Shown piece after piece: positions 12,448-24,395 of a stretch of 64,000 nt of DNA. The position numbers were made by a program, and so were the translations under genes. The notes under the pieces were generated by a model. That model was not told where the DNA came from and did not search any database. It saw only the letters and a list, made by a program, of their open reading frames with translations. The first letter of the stretch is position 1. Every line of letters begins with the position of its first letter. This DNA comes from Alviniconcha marisindica (taxonomy: Eukaryota > Mollusca > Gastropoda > Provannidae), in NCBI GenBank assembly GCA_018857735.1, contig JABMCL010000736.1:766001-830000 (forward strand), written 5' to 3'.

Positions 12448-12699
12448 AGGGAGTTCAGACTTCAGATGGTTTATCGTATTTGGGCCATAGGCCCGTGTAC
12501 AAACCGCAAAATACAAAACTAAATTATGCACACATACAGACAAATAAGACATACAAAAAGCAAGACACACAGACAAACAAGACAAATATCAACAAACAAA
12601 CAAACAAGCAAAAAAGAGAAGAAAAACAAAACAAAACAAAAGCGGACCAAACAGTCACACCAAGATAATGAGACATTATGGTGGTACATGACGACAAAG

Positions 12700-12980
12700 T
12701 GATATGTGTCGGCCAGTAAAGTGGAGTCATTTCTGGTCAGTATCATCCCAGGTGCTTACACATCTACATCTAGTTTTGTTCTGTTGACAGCATGGAAAAT
12801 GAACTTTGATAGCAGTCGACAACCTTTAGTGTTTTTTCTTCTCAATATGTTCTGTAACGACTGAATACCTTTTTGTTCAAGGAATCTGTGTCTTAGATCT
12901 GTGTACAGAGGACAAACCAAAAGGAAGTGATCAGTTCACTTTCAACCTGGTTTTGGCAAAATACACAGTTTTTGTTTGTA
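12700..12980 (-). mobile_element. LINE ORF2 C-terminal relic
   Basis: On the minus strand the reading HFLLVCPLYTDLRHRFLEQK, with a preceding Cys-containing piece, resembles the zinc-knuckle end of a LINE ORF2. Frames are broken. A (GA)n run borders it. Confidence 0.6.
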
Positions 12981-12981
12981 G

Positions 12982-12984
<3 letters not shown>

Positions 12985-13063
<79 letters not shown>

Positions 13064-13096
13064 TTAATGTCCTTTGGGGACGTGCAGAACATCTGT

Positions 13097-13156
<60 letters not shown>
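12985..13156 (+). repeat. (GA)n then (CA)n(CCA)n(CAA)n
   Basis: A GA run at 12985-13061, a 38-bp unique spacer, then CA at 13099-13156 passing into CCA and CAA repeats. Confidence 0.96.
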
Positions 13157-13158
<2 letters not shown>

Positions 13159-13159
13159 A

Positions 13160-13925
13160 CCACCACCACCACCAACAACAACAACAAAACAACATTTTTA
13201 AATGAAACTCTGACGTAGTCTTGTCAGTTTGTTGTTGAATTTTTTCATTTGTTTACACGTTCTTTAACAGATTCCCCCCCCCCCCAGGGGGGTGGGGGGG
13301 AGGGGGAGGGGGTAGGCACTCAATGCATCGTTAATTCAGCACTCACACTGAGAGCAGATGAGTTTTCAGGTGTGTGCGAAAGACTGCAGAGGGAGTAATT
13401 CGGCTGCCAGTCATTCTCTCAGAGTCTTTGGCCAGAGCGTTCCGGAGCTTCTCGGTGCAGAATCTGGCCAGGCTCTGAAGCCAAACTGTTTCTTCACGTG
13501 CCCTTCATCCACACTTGGAATGCGCAGACGCGTTGCTGGCGTGATGGAGAATCTCTCCCACATTCGCCGTACGACTGCGGCAGGTCAGTCCGGCACGAAA
13601 AGCAACCTCAAGTTGCGGATTTCATGTCAGAACGGGGGCCATGCCACTCACTGACATGGAGTTGCACTAGTAATTCTCTCTCTCTCTTTTGTTGTTGTTG
13701 TGTGTTCTCTCTTTTTTTTTTTTTTTTTTTTTTTAAACTGTGGATGCTATTATATGTGCCTATTGCCTATCGTGTAACTATAATGATAATAATAGTGGGG
13801 TCTTAGCGCGCTCTTTTATCTTGCGATCCCGTGGTGCGTACATTTCATAACAGAGACAAATAGACCGACATCAAAGCACAGTACACATACACATGTATAC
13901 TGCCATAACATCCCTTCCCCACTGT
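13160..13925. other. Unique DNA
   Basis: The open frame at 13358-13654 has no recognisable domain. A T20-class run is at 13712-13733 and an inverted C-run/G-run pair at 13276-13310. Confidence 0.35.
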
Positions 13926-13947
13926 ATACACACACACGCACGCACGT

Positions 13948-14018
<71 letters not shown>

Positions 14019-14042
14019 ACACACACATACAGACACACCACA
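13926..14042 (+). repeat. (CA)n microsatellite
   Basis: CA with CACG interruptions on the left. Confidence 0.96.
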
Positions 14043-14175
14043 CACAAATTTACTTGAGGAAAGCTGAAGACAGTTGGAAATCTGGGAGTAAAGGACAGAG
14101 AGAAAAGGTTGAGTCTTGAGCTGTGACATAAAGGAAGACAAAGTTGGAGCATGTGAAGTGTCGCACAGAAAAATG

Positions 14176-14257
14176 GAGATTGTTCCAAACGGAGGGAGAT
14201 TGTTCCAAACGGAGGGAGATTGTTCCAGACGGAGGGAGATTGTTCCAGACGGAGGGA
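14176..14257 (+). repeat. 20-bp tandem repeat, 4 units
   Basis: Four units of gagattgttccaaacggagg; the last two read cagacgg. Confidence 0.95.
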
Positions 14258-14593
14258 CCAATGAAAGAAAAGGCGCGCTCTCCTTGAAAAGAAGAGACAT
14301 GTTTTAGCGATCTGTCACCATCTTTTCTCTGTTGGAATACATACAGGCGTATAATGACGTAAAACACCAAGCACTAACAGTTTAACAGAATAAGTTGGAG
14401 CAAAAAACAAACAAACAAAAAGATGGGGGTGGGGGTGGGGGAGAGAACCCCCATCAAAATGAGGCGATGTTTGATTCATCATCTGCAGATAACGTAGGCT
14501 GTGTAATGCTTATTGTGGCAGCATTCACCAGTTCCCCGCTGGCTCCAAAGTCGAGGTTTATGGACGCTGTCTTTGTCAGTGACTTTGACCCCT

Positions 14594-14682
14594 AACAATT
14601 AAATGAAACATTAAAATGGCTCTCACCCCTGCCCATCTTAATGCAGAAACCATTGTGTTGGTGACAGTGTAGCATTATGTAT
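14594..14682 (+). mobile_element. SINE A body fragment
   Basis: It matches the SINE A body (gaaacattaaaatggctctc, cctgcccatcttaa, ttggtgacagtgtagc) and is cut off by a C-run. Confidence 0.75.
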
Positions 14683-15017
14683 CGTGTCTCCCCCCCCCCC
14701 CCCCCCCACTCCTCATCCCTGTCCCATCACCCCACCCCTACCCCCAGAATCTCGGCCCCGCCAGCACCTCCCTGGAGGCAATGCCGCAATAAACAAATCT
14801 AACGAACGCGTGTTCATTTATAATTAGTTCTCTCACACAGTGTCTTCCACTTGAGAGAGTGAGTGTAGCTAGGGTTTGTCTTAAGGGGCATAACGAATGT
14901 CCTCTGATGTTGCGCTGACGTATTAGGCTATTGGGGACATCTAGCGAGGGTAGCCTCATGGACGTGCATTGCATATTAAAGTTCTAGGCATTGCATATTA
15001 AAGTCCACGGGTAGCCC

Positions 15018-15330
15018 AAAGTAAACATGGTGCTAAACGTCCACAAAAACTATAAGGCCTATTACAGTAGTAGAGACGGGGAGATGGGTTGGGGGTGGGG
15101 GAAGAGGGAATTTTATATACATATCGCTACACTGTCATCACCGGATGACTCCTGCATTATTAATAATAATGGACATTTCAATGGCGCATGATCCCTAACA
15201 AAATCTAAGGCACAATGCGCCGACGGGCATTGTTAAAATGGGCAGCGATGAGAGCCATTTTAATGTCTGATTAATAATTGTGAGGGGCCAAGTCACAAGA
15301 CAGTGTCCAGAGGGTGGTCACTCGCAGCTA
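15018..15330 (-). mobile_element. SINE A copy with internal insertion
   Basis: The tail (taaacatggtgctaaacgtc) and body (cgctacactgtcatcacc) are present. About 80 bp at roughly 15158-15238 (taataataatggacatttca ... ) is foreign to the other copies and looks like another repeat's end inserted into the SINE. The head has been lost. Confidence 0.75.
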
Positions 15331-16014
15331 GGTCCTACACGACCCAGTCACGGCCACTCTCTCAAGGGAGGCTGCTACTTGACCTGCTGCGTGTCAACAC
15401 AACGCACGTGACGAGCAGTCGGCGTTAGGGGCAGTCAGCAATCGGCTTGTAGCGTTATCCCGTCGGTCTTAGCAACACTTGTGTTTGTCTTGGGTGGTAT
15501 CTATCTCTCCGAGGTCCCCCCCGCCCCCCCCCCCCGCCCCCCCCCAATCCGTCCTCCCCCCGCCCCCTCCCCACCATCAATGACAAGTACAGAGCTGCTT
15601 ATCATTAACTGAGTTGATTAATTCATCATAAGATCTGCATGTGAACACTGTTTTGCGTGGGATTTCTATCGGGAAGATTAAAAATATATGTGGCCCACGT
15701 GTGTGTTTTTCCCCCCCCCCCACCCGTTATTCTTCATCTTCTTTCTTACTCTTAACTGTGACAAGGTTTGGGCCTGCTGTGCTATACAGATAGACAGATA
15801 GAGGCAACTGAGCCGTCTTAATGATTATTCGGATTAATAGTCGTACCGTTTCTGAATTCCACTAGGAAGAAACTCTCTCTCGCTTGCTCTATTTTTTAAT
15901 TCTAATTTTTGTTATTTCTGGGTAGGCCCAAAGATATAAAAGGTTCCAAAGAACGCTATTTATTAGGACAATAATAATCTATCGTTCTTGCCGGGTCTTG
16001 CTTTGAGTCACGTG

Positions 16015-16094
<80 letters not shown>

Positions 16095-16144
16095 TTTTAC
16101 TGAACCTGATAAAATAATTTTTTCGATTCTCTCTCTCTCTCTCA

Positions 16145-16182
<38 letters not shown>

Positions 16183-16207
16183 CGCACGCACGCACGCACC
16201 CCGCACG

Positions 16208-16258
<51 letters not shown>

Positions 16259-17358
16259 CAACAACCACACCCTACATTAAAGTCCCAGTACCTACAACTG
16301 ATCCGAGTGCCCCTCGTGTGACAAGGACCAAAGGAGTAGGAGTAGCCGACTTTATGCACGTGACCCAAAGCAAGACCCAACAAAAACCAGGCACAGGCAG
16401 TGTGCTATCTCCCGCAGACTGGAAAGACTTCATATTCAGTCACCATAGGTAAATTGCAGGTCACGTTATGTAGCCCATTATCAAAACCACTTTAAGTTGG
16501 AACGGAAGCGGGGGTGGGTATGTATGCCCTTTTGTCTCCACAGACGGATGACGGGTTAGACTGAATTTGGCCTGGTAGCCCTAGGGAAAGGTCAAGCGAC
16601 TGATGTCACCTCACCAGTGGAATCTGCAGCAATAGCATTTCAGTTTGAAGTGATGATGAAGGATTGTTGGGTTGCTTGGAGTGGGTGCACAGCTGCACCC
16701 AGGCTCAATTCAAACTGACAAGAGAAATTGAGTCGTCACGTTATATTTGACTTTTTGTTCGCCCAGTAAACGTGAGCGAATATGCTGGAGTTATCGGTTC
16801 AGCAAGCAGGTGTTTTTACACTGTAGATAACATGCATGCAGACACGCAAATTCAAACACCCCGAAGCGTCTGCCCTTCGCATAAACCCACTTACGCCTAA
16901 AGATCGCTTCATAGTTTACAGGACGTCACAACCATTTACTTCATCTGTGTAGCCTCTTGCTTTGAAATTCTCCCTATCTCACCCCTTCAAACAAGGCACA
17001 GAGGGAGAGATAGAGACGGCTGGAGTGGAATCTTCGCTTGCTTGTTGACATATGGCCGGTAAACATGTCAGGCCCCGAAACTACACACACAGGCTGACGC
17101 GAAGGAGCCAAAGCTCAAGAGGAGCACGAGGACTGTTTCGCGGCACTCCATTCTCACATCTGCCGAGCAAGGAATCCGAAGTGAGGCCCTGTGAGGGTTG
17201 CGGAGAAAATAATAGGACATTTGAGAAGTAGAGGCTTCCAACCGCTTCACTGGCATAGCCGCGATCTTGTTCGTGTTTTTGCTGCCTTGCTTCCTCTCAG
17301 CCCTCTCTCGTATTTACATTGTACAATGCAAAACTCTGTGGCAGTTTATTCACGCGAA
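15331..17358. other. Unique DNA around the TG/CA pair
   Basis: C-rich runs at 15518-15575 and the repeats listed; no supported genes. Confidence 0.4.
16013..16260 (+). repeat. (TG)n ... (CA)n inverted pair
   Basis: TGCG/TG repeats at 16013-16091 face (CA)n/CACG at 16143-16258 across a 52-bp spacer, so the arms are self-complementary and could form a hairpin. Confidence 0.93.
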
Positions 17359-17797
<439 letters not shown>

Positions 17798-18126
17798 GTA
17801 AGTAAACATGGTGCTTAACGTCCACAGAAACAACAAGGCTTATTATGGATGGGGAGAAGGGGGAAGGGTTACGGAGGTGGAGGGAGTGGGAAATTATATA
17901 CCCATCGCTACACTGTCACCACTAGAATGACTTCTGCCTTAAGATGGGCAGCGATGAGACCCATTTTAACGTTTCATTACTTGTGAGGGACAAAGTCAGA
18001 AGACAGTGTCCACAGACCACACACAGCTTACAGAGCTTTTGAAGAGAAAGGAGACCCGAAGCGGATTCGAACCGAGGTCGCTCTACTTACCAGCCTAACG
18101 CCTTACCGCTAGGCCAGACCGGCTCA
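17798..18126 (-). mobile_element. SINE A, tRNA-derived, full length
   Basis: On the minus strand: tRNA-like head (GTCTGGCCTAGCGGTAAGGC; B box GGTTCGAATCC), body with TCATCGCTGCCCATCTTAAG and GGTGACAGTGTAGCGATGGG, then tail GTGGACGTTAAGCACCATGT and TTACTTAC. The tail abuts the (GACA)n run. Confidence 0.92.
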
Positions 18127-18214
18127 CTAGAGAGACAGATTTATAGCGTCCCGTCCGCAACCGCACAGGGTCACATCGGGAAGAGAGAGGCGAGAGAGGG
18201 GAGACAAGAGAGGG

Positions 18215-18527
18215 AGAGAGCGATACACACACACACACACACACACCCGCGCGCGCACGCACGTACACACACACACCCGCGCTCGCGCGCACGCACGTAC
18301 ACACACACACTGACACACACACACGCACGCACACACACACACACACACCCGCGCGCGCGCACACGCGCACGCACACACACACACACGCACGCACGCACAC
18401 ACACATACATACACACACACACCCGCGCGCGCGCACACGCGCACGCACGTACACACACACACACACACACAGACACACACACACACACACACGCACGCAC
18501 GCACACACACATACACACACACATACA

Positions 18528-18570
<43 letters not shown>

Positions 18571-18637
18571 GCACGCACACACTGACACACACGCACGCAC
18601 GCACGCACACGCACGCACGCAAACACACACACACACA
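18215..18637 (+). repeat. Alternating purine-pyrimidine tract (CA/CG), Z-DNA-prone
   Basis: Over 400 bp of (CA)n interspersed with (CG)n/(GCAC)n blocks such as acccgcgcgcgcgcacacg. Higher-order repeats of about 60-100 bp are visible. Confidence 0.9.
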
Positions 18638-19196
18638 ACTGATTTATATACAAGAAAATTAATCGTACTAAAATACCATGCTAAAGTTAATACAAGGCTT
18701 ATTAAAGCTCTCTCTCTCTCTGCACGTACCGAAAACCCGGCTATGTCAACGCAACCTGAGCAGCCGGTCTTGTCAGTCACGGACTTCACGCTCAGCTCGG
18801 GCACGCAAGCCACGTGCTCTCAGTCACGCCACTTTCAAAAGAGTGCAAGTGCGCGGCAAATCAAGCTGTGTCACAAACCAAGAAACTGACAGGGGAATAT
18901 TACTGTCACAGGCGAAAAGATGTTGCTCCACAAAAAGACAGAAAACTGGCCGGACCCCAAGGAATACTCACCTGCAAGCACCCAAGTGGATACACCGAAC
19001 ACACTTCACACGGCTGTCCAGAGTGCAAAGTCTGTCTGTAATTTCATCCTTTCCATTCATTGACGGTAAAATGACTTCGATATTTGTCGCACAACGTTTC
19101 TGGGCTGCTCTCCAAATTAGCCAATGCCGCGTTTGTGAATTACATCACATCTTGTGATTGTGTATGCTTAACGGAAACATATATTGCGTCTGATTT
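18638..19196. other. Unique DNA
   Basis: No supported exon. A frame at 18678-19157 reads QVRGKSSCVTNQETDRGILL but has no family signature. Confidence 0.35.
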
Positions 19197-19760
19197 GGGG
19201 TAAAATCCAAGGAGACGGTCGAAAATTCCTGGACCGTTTTAAAAGTTATTTTGGGTCACAAATATCATCACAATCATTAAATGAGATCCATATCTGCCGA
19301 TTACAGCCAAAATCCGCAACAAAAGGTGATTTTTTTCATATATTTTTGTCTTTGATTGTCGGTTTGAGTCAGCGCATGTTGCCCTTTGACGTTTGACCTC
19401 GTTCCCAGTAACAACGTGAACGCTTCCTTAGTGCCGATTTTGGCAAGACAATCGTACACACGACTCAACGTTCTCAGATTGCAATTTTTTCCGTACATTT
19501 TCCGTGGTTTTTAATTGCCGTAGCTTGTTTAACGAGGCCGCTTACCTAGCAGCAATGTCTGCTTCGTTCGCCATTTGCAATCCGTGAAACGCCGACTCGA
19601 AACAATCAAAGACAAAAATATATGAAAAGAATCACCTTTTGTTGCGGATTTCGGCTGTAATCGGTAGATATGGACCTCATTTAATGATTGTGATGATATT
19701 TGTGACCCAAAATAACTTAAAACGGTCCAGGAATTCCCGACCGTCTCCTTGGATTTTACC
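19197..19760. mobile_element. Large inverted repeat (fold-back/MITE-like)
   Basis: The left arm (about 19197-19374) and right arm (about 19588-19760) are reverse complements over about 170 bp with few mismatches, separated by about 210 bp. Outer ends are GGTAAAATCCAAGGAGACGG and its complement. The sequence gattt lies next to each end and might be a target duplication. No transposase is seen. Confidence 0.85.
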
Positions 19761-19762
19761 GA

Positions 19763-20270
19763 TTTTGATTCAGACTTGTTCAGGGACTTTAGTGTTTTTA
19801 TTGCCAAAGCTAAAAAAACACTTCAGTACCACGGAAGGCTGTCAGGGGGTGTTGATGTTGATGTCTGTCTATCTATCTATTTTGTAAGGAAACAGTTTTT
19901 ACCGTTCGTGGAGCGAATGCACGTGGATGTGGACAGTGTGGTAGTACTACGAATGGAGAACGTTATACTTGGAACAGATAAGGATGTTTATTTCTGCATA
20001 TCTGCCACCTTATGACTCGAACTACTGAAAAGTAACGCAACACGGTTATTATATGGAGCTCACTGGAAAGTGTGTTGTGGACCTGCATGATGTAACCGAC
20101 GATTTCTGAAGAAGGCTTTACTTGGAACCGATAAGGATGTCATGTTTATTTCTGCATATCTGCCACCTTATGACTCGAATTATGGACCTGCATGATGTAA
20201 CTGACGATTCCTCTCTGCTCCTGTGTGGTGACCTGAATGCTGGGACTGCATCAGAGAACTATAATCAAGT
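19763..20270 (+). mobile_element. LINE endonuclease (APE) relic with internal duplication
   Basis: Pieces in shifting frames read YLPPYDSNY and SSLLLCGDLNAGT, typical of the apurinic-like endonuclease of non-LTR elements. The segment ending atctgccaccttatgactcg occurs twice (about 19968-20020 and 20118-20180). Frameshifts and stops are many. Confidence 0.7.
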
Positions 20271-20274
20271 CCAA

Positions 20275-20526
<252 letters not shown>

Positions 20527-20559
20527 GTCACCTTCATCTTCACATTTTACAGAGATGTG

Positions 20560-21860
20560 ATCACTGTACTGGAATAGACAGAAAAATGATACCTGCACTG
20601 GAACTGAGACATGATCACCAGATTGGGATAGACAGAGAAATAACCAACGCATTGGACAGAGACAGAAAATAAAAGATCACTGCATTGGAAACAAACAGAA
20701 AAATTATCATTGCACTGAAAACGGAAATGATTGCTGCATTGCAATATACAGAGAATTGATCACTGTATCAGAAACCTACAGAAAAATTATCACAGCACTG
20801 GAAATAACACATAAATGTTAACTACACTGGAAGACAGAAAAATGATCACTGCATTGGAAATAACACATAAATGTTAACTACACTGGAAGACAGAAAAATG
20901 ATCACTGCATTCGAAATAACACATAAATATTAACTACACTGGAAGACAGAAAAATGATCACTGCATTGGAAATAACACAGAATTGTTAACTACACTGGAG
21001 GACAGGGAAATGATCACTGCATTGGAAATAACACAGAAATGTTAACTACACTGGAAGACAGAAAAATGATCACTGTACTGGCATAGACATAGAAATGATC
21101 ATTGAGTTGAAATAGAGATCTGTACTATCATTGTGCTGAAAGACAAAGGACAATGATCACTAAAGTAGAACAGACAGAGAAATTATCATTATACTGAAAC
21201 AGAAATGATCAATGCACTGAAATAGAAACATGATCAGTATCATGTTACTAAAAAACAAGGAAAATGATCACTAATTAAAACAGACAGAGAAATGATCATT
21301 ACACTGAAATAGACAGAGACATGTCTCCATGCACTGAGACAGAAACGTGATCACTGCATTAGTACATAGAAATAGGTCCCTAGCTGATTGCTTATTGAGG
21401 GTCAGTGCTTTGAAAAAGAGAAAGAATCACTGTACTGAAACAGAGAAAGTCACTGTACTGGAATATAGCAAGACTCACTGTCTTGGAAACGCAGAAAGGA
21501 TCACTGCATTGGCACAGAGAAACGGTCACTGCACTGAAAGGATTACTTACTGAAATAGACAAAAAGAACAAATCATTGCACTGAAATAGAGAAATAGTCT
21601 ATGCACTGAAACTGACAAAGGATTATATCTGAACTGGCACTGAAATAGACAAAGAATTACTTACTGAAATAGACAAGGAGAGTCACTGCATTGAAATACA
21701 GAAATACAGAAAGGCTCACTGCACAGAAACAGAAAAAGACTCGCACACCATTTTTGAAATGGTCAATGCACTGAAACAAAGGATTACTTACTGAAATGAC
21801 ACTGAAACAGAGAACGGATTACTTGCTAAAATACTGAGACAAGGAAAGTATCCCAGACTT
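20560..21860 (+). repeat. Degenerate minisatellite, about 1.3 kb
   Basis: Variants of agaaaaatgatcactgcatt then ggaaa recur throughout. A better-preserved stretch of about 58-bp units lies at 20820-21070 (cacataaatgttaactacac then tggaagac). Confidence 0.85.
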
Positions 21861-22186
21861 GCCAAGCCTGGCAGCAGACTCAGGCAGCCAAGGCACCAAA
21901 CCTCCTACAGAGACCAGGCTCTGATCAAGCGGCACGAACGAATGGACAACCCAAACGCAGCCCTCCATCTGACGACCACACGCAACACCTGCAGCGCCAT
22001 CAGCAGATCACCATCTTCCCGCTACGGACTGGCCGTTGCTGCCTGCATGCCCACCTGTATCACCTCGGTCTGTCACACACGCAGTCGACTGCCCGTGTGA
22101 GACAGGCTCACAAACCCCAGAGCATGGTCTGCAGTCTGCTGCCTGCATGTCCGCCTGTATCACCTCGGTCTGTCACACACATTCTT

Positions 22187-22245
22187 TTTTCTTGGTGCTT
22201 TACGTCCACGGAGGCGAGATGGCCTATTAGGGACGGGGACAGAGT
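22187..22245 (-). mobile_element. SINE A tail fragment
   Basis: Reads ttggtgctttacgtccacgg then gcctattagggacgggg, the SINE A tail in reverse orientation. Confidence 0.7.
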
Positions 22246-22397
22246 GGGAAGGGGCCGACAGAGTGAAGGCTCGACCGCGGAAGCCGCCCGAAAAAGACAG
22301 GAGAGACCGTGGACCGCCGCCAGAACAATGGAAGTGTTAGGGCGGTGTCCCCTCGCCATTGCCCAGCGACTTGTGCACTGCGCCTTTGCTGTTTCAA

Positions 22398-22535
22398 CTG
22401 CTGTGCTTGGCCAGAGTCTCAAAGACAATGTCCGTTGCACTGCTGTTGATGAACAACTTGGACAACTGCTGTGCTTGGCCAGAGTCACAAAGACAATGTC
22501 CGTTGCACTGCTGTTGATGAACAACTTGGACAACT
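22398..22535 (+). repeat. 67-bp duplication
   Basis: Two near-identical copies of tgtgcttggccagagtc...gatgaacaacttggacaact, differing at one position (tctcaaag versus tcacaaag). Confidence 0.9.
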
Positions 22536-22785
22536 CAAGCAAAGGAAGTCCAGCTTTCTTAGCCCAGCTCCACCTCCCTACTCATGATCTCTTTTGGGCT
22601 AAGTTGAGGGTCCAGCTCCACCTCCCTCCTCTAAGATCTCTTGATCTTTTGATCTCGCCTGGAACCCTGAGGCCACACACACAGTGGACTGCCCGTGTCA
22701 CTGACAGCCTCACAAACTCCAGAGCATGCATGTGGTGCAGTTCTGCCCCCTGTACAAAGAAGCACGGATCGACACAGCGCGGGTG

Positions 22786-22842
22786 ACCGTCCCTAATAAG
22801 CCTTATGGTTTCTGTGGACGTTAGCACTATGTTTACTTACAG
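22786..22842 (+). mobile_element. SINE A tail fragment
   Basis: Reads gtccctaataagccttatgg, tttctgtggacgttagcac and tatgtttactta: the SINE A tail in forward orientation. Confidence 0.75.
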
Positions 22843-22892
22843 CACGGGCAGAGCTCAGGAGCTGTGTGAAAGTCGAGGTGGCTGTCCGGGGC

Positions 22893-22936
22893 TCCCGTCC
22901 CTAATAAGCCTACCGTTTCTTTGGACGTAAAGCAAC
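22893..22936 (+). mobile_element. SINE A tail fragment
   Basis: Contains cgtccctaataagcctaccg then tttctttggacgtaaagc, similar to the neighbouring fragment at 22786. Confidence 0.7.
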
Positions 22937-23102
22937 ACCCAACCAACAGCAGGGGCTCAAAAGAGGCGGACCTGATACAGGCAACCAACTTTATCAATAC
23001 CATCGAGATAAGATGTCTGAGGACAATCCTGGAACACCGAAGAAGAAGAAAGAACGAACGACCAGACAGCAACTCTGCACTAAGCCCCGATTTCAGGGCA
23101 GG

Positions 23103-23157
23103 TAAGTAAGTTGGTGTTTTACGCCCAGTCAACCAGTGCGGTTATATCAGGGCGAAT
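23103..23157 (+). repeat. R6 copy
   Basis: Contains taagtaagttggtgttttac, gcccagtcaaccagtgcgg then ttatatcagggcga. Confidence 0.7.
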
Positions 23158-23464
23158 CAGGGCAGGAAGAGGCTGTTTACCCTTCAACGGCAAGGGGTCT
23201 GTGGCAGCAGATGTTCTGCCCGCACCATCACAGGGTCATATTATGCAGAAACAGTTTTTGTCTAACGTCGTTAAGGAGATCAGCAGCCAGCGCCCAATCA
23301 CCATCCCCCAGAGCGGCCTCCTTTGATCTCCAGGGTAATGCCAGTCCCCACAAAACAAAGGCAGTATCTTGAAGGACTAAAAACCAAGCCTGGCCCCACC
23401 CACGGCACAGTCTAGACCTAGTACCTTGCGTCTTCTGACTCATTCCTCTCATGGAAAACAAACT

Positions 23465-23700
23465 AGCTGAGATAAATCTTCTTGTGTCCAAGACGTCGCC
23501 AAAACAGTGATTTCAGAGTTGAAACAACAAGCAAACTTCCAGTTGGCTCGGGTACTTGAAACACTGCATCAGTATATTGAAGAAGAGTACCTCGAGGGAA
23601 TGCGGTCATTTGGAACAGGTGGGTCCAAGGCTGTTCGAGATATTTCCGTTCACTCAACAGTTTTGGAGCATACTTCGTATGTTTTAATGTCATACAGCAT
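23465..23700 (+). other. Open segment of unknown origin, possible orphan exon
   Basis: The frame reads VISELKQQANFQLARVLETL, HQYIEEEYLEGMRSFGTGG and SKAVRDISVHSTVLEHTSYV with no stop over about 85 codons, amphipathic and of balanced composition. It is preceded by tcttgtgtccaag and followed by a SINE. I do not recognise the family; it could be a host exon or an old element. Confidence 0.25.
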
Positions 23701-23746
23701 TACACACAACCTCAGGCGTCAGTTTTGGCCGACGGAGGCTACGGTG

Positions 23747-24222
23747 GCGAAGAGGCTCAGTGGTTAGAGCGCCGGACTCGTGATTGAAAGGTCGCGAGTT
23801 TCGAATCCCTGCAGGAGCAGCGGGAGAATTTTCTTCTCCAGGGTCGACTTTCTGTGCTGACTCTTATTTCGGTATCCGTTCCACCCTCGTGTTACCGCAG
23901 TAGCACGTAAAAGATCCCGCTCATTCTGCCAAAAGTGCAGGTGGCAGGTTACAGCTAAACACGCATACACCTTGCGTATGTAATGTGGCTTTGCATGAAG
24001 TGACATGGAGCCTGGTTGTATGGTGTACACAGAACTTGCGCCGAGACTGCAGCAGTTTCATGTGGCACCAGCCATGCCAGCGCTGTAAGTACACCACTTC
24101 GGTGGATATTAAAAAAACGCGCTATGAAAAGCTAGTCACTCATGTAGAACCACATGCGAGCGCAGTGGGTCTGCTCAAGAGAGCGGTGAATAGCGCTATA
24201 TAAGCAATCATCAATCAATCAA
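23747..24222 (+). mobile_element. SINE B, tRNA-derived, about 475 bp, full length
   Basis: The head is tRNA-like with A box GGTTAGAGCG and B box GTTTCGAATCC, then a conserved body (gggagaattttcttctcc, agatcccgctcattctg, tacaccacttcggtgg). The tail is AGCGCTATATAAGCA followed by atcaatcaa repeats. Two further copies occur at 28187-28661 and 50866-51822. Confidence 0.9.
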
Positions 24223-24395
24223 GATTAAGACCAGCGTCTAATGACGACCGCTTTATTGACATGCATCCTTTCACAGCACATTGTGACACCTCTGTTGGAA
24301 AATACGGCGATCTGTCCAATATTTGCCTTTCGCTTCACTGATGTCGTTCATTGATGTCGTTATAACCAAAGGAGGGAGGTGAACAAATCGGTCGT

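Larger units (their letters stand above)
21861..23100. other. Mosaic of duplicated pieces
   Basis: Contains a duplicated phrase (ctgcctgcatg[tc]ccgcctg, tatcacctcggtctgtcaca at about 22040 and 22140), the 67-bp duplication and SINE A tails. The frame DQALIKRHERMDNPNAALHL at about 21925-21990 looks protein-like but is unassigned. Confidence 0.4.

Noticed and set aside
18095..18653. Cys/Val-rich frames of 133-179 codons
   Set aside because: Read from CA/CG microsatellite; could mimic a secreted Cys-rich protein but is pure repeat.
22097..22786. 229-codon plus-strand frame
   Set aside because: It crosses SINE tails and the 67-bp duplication; composition and context do not support a gene.
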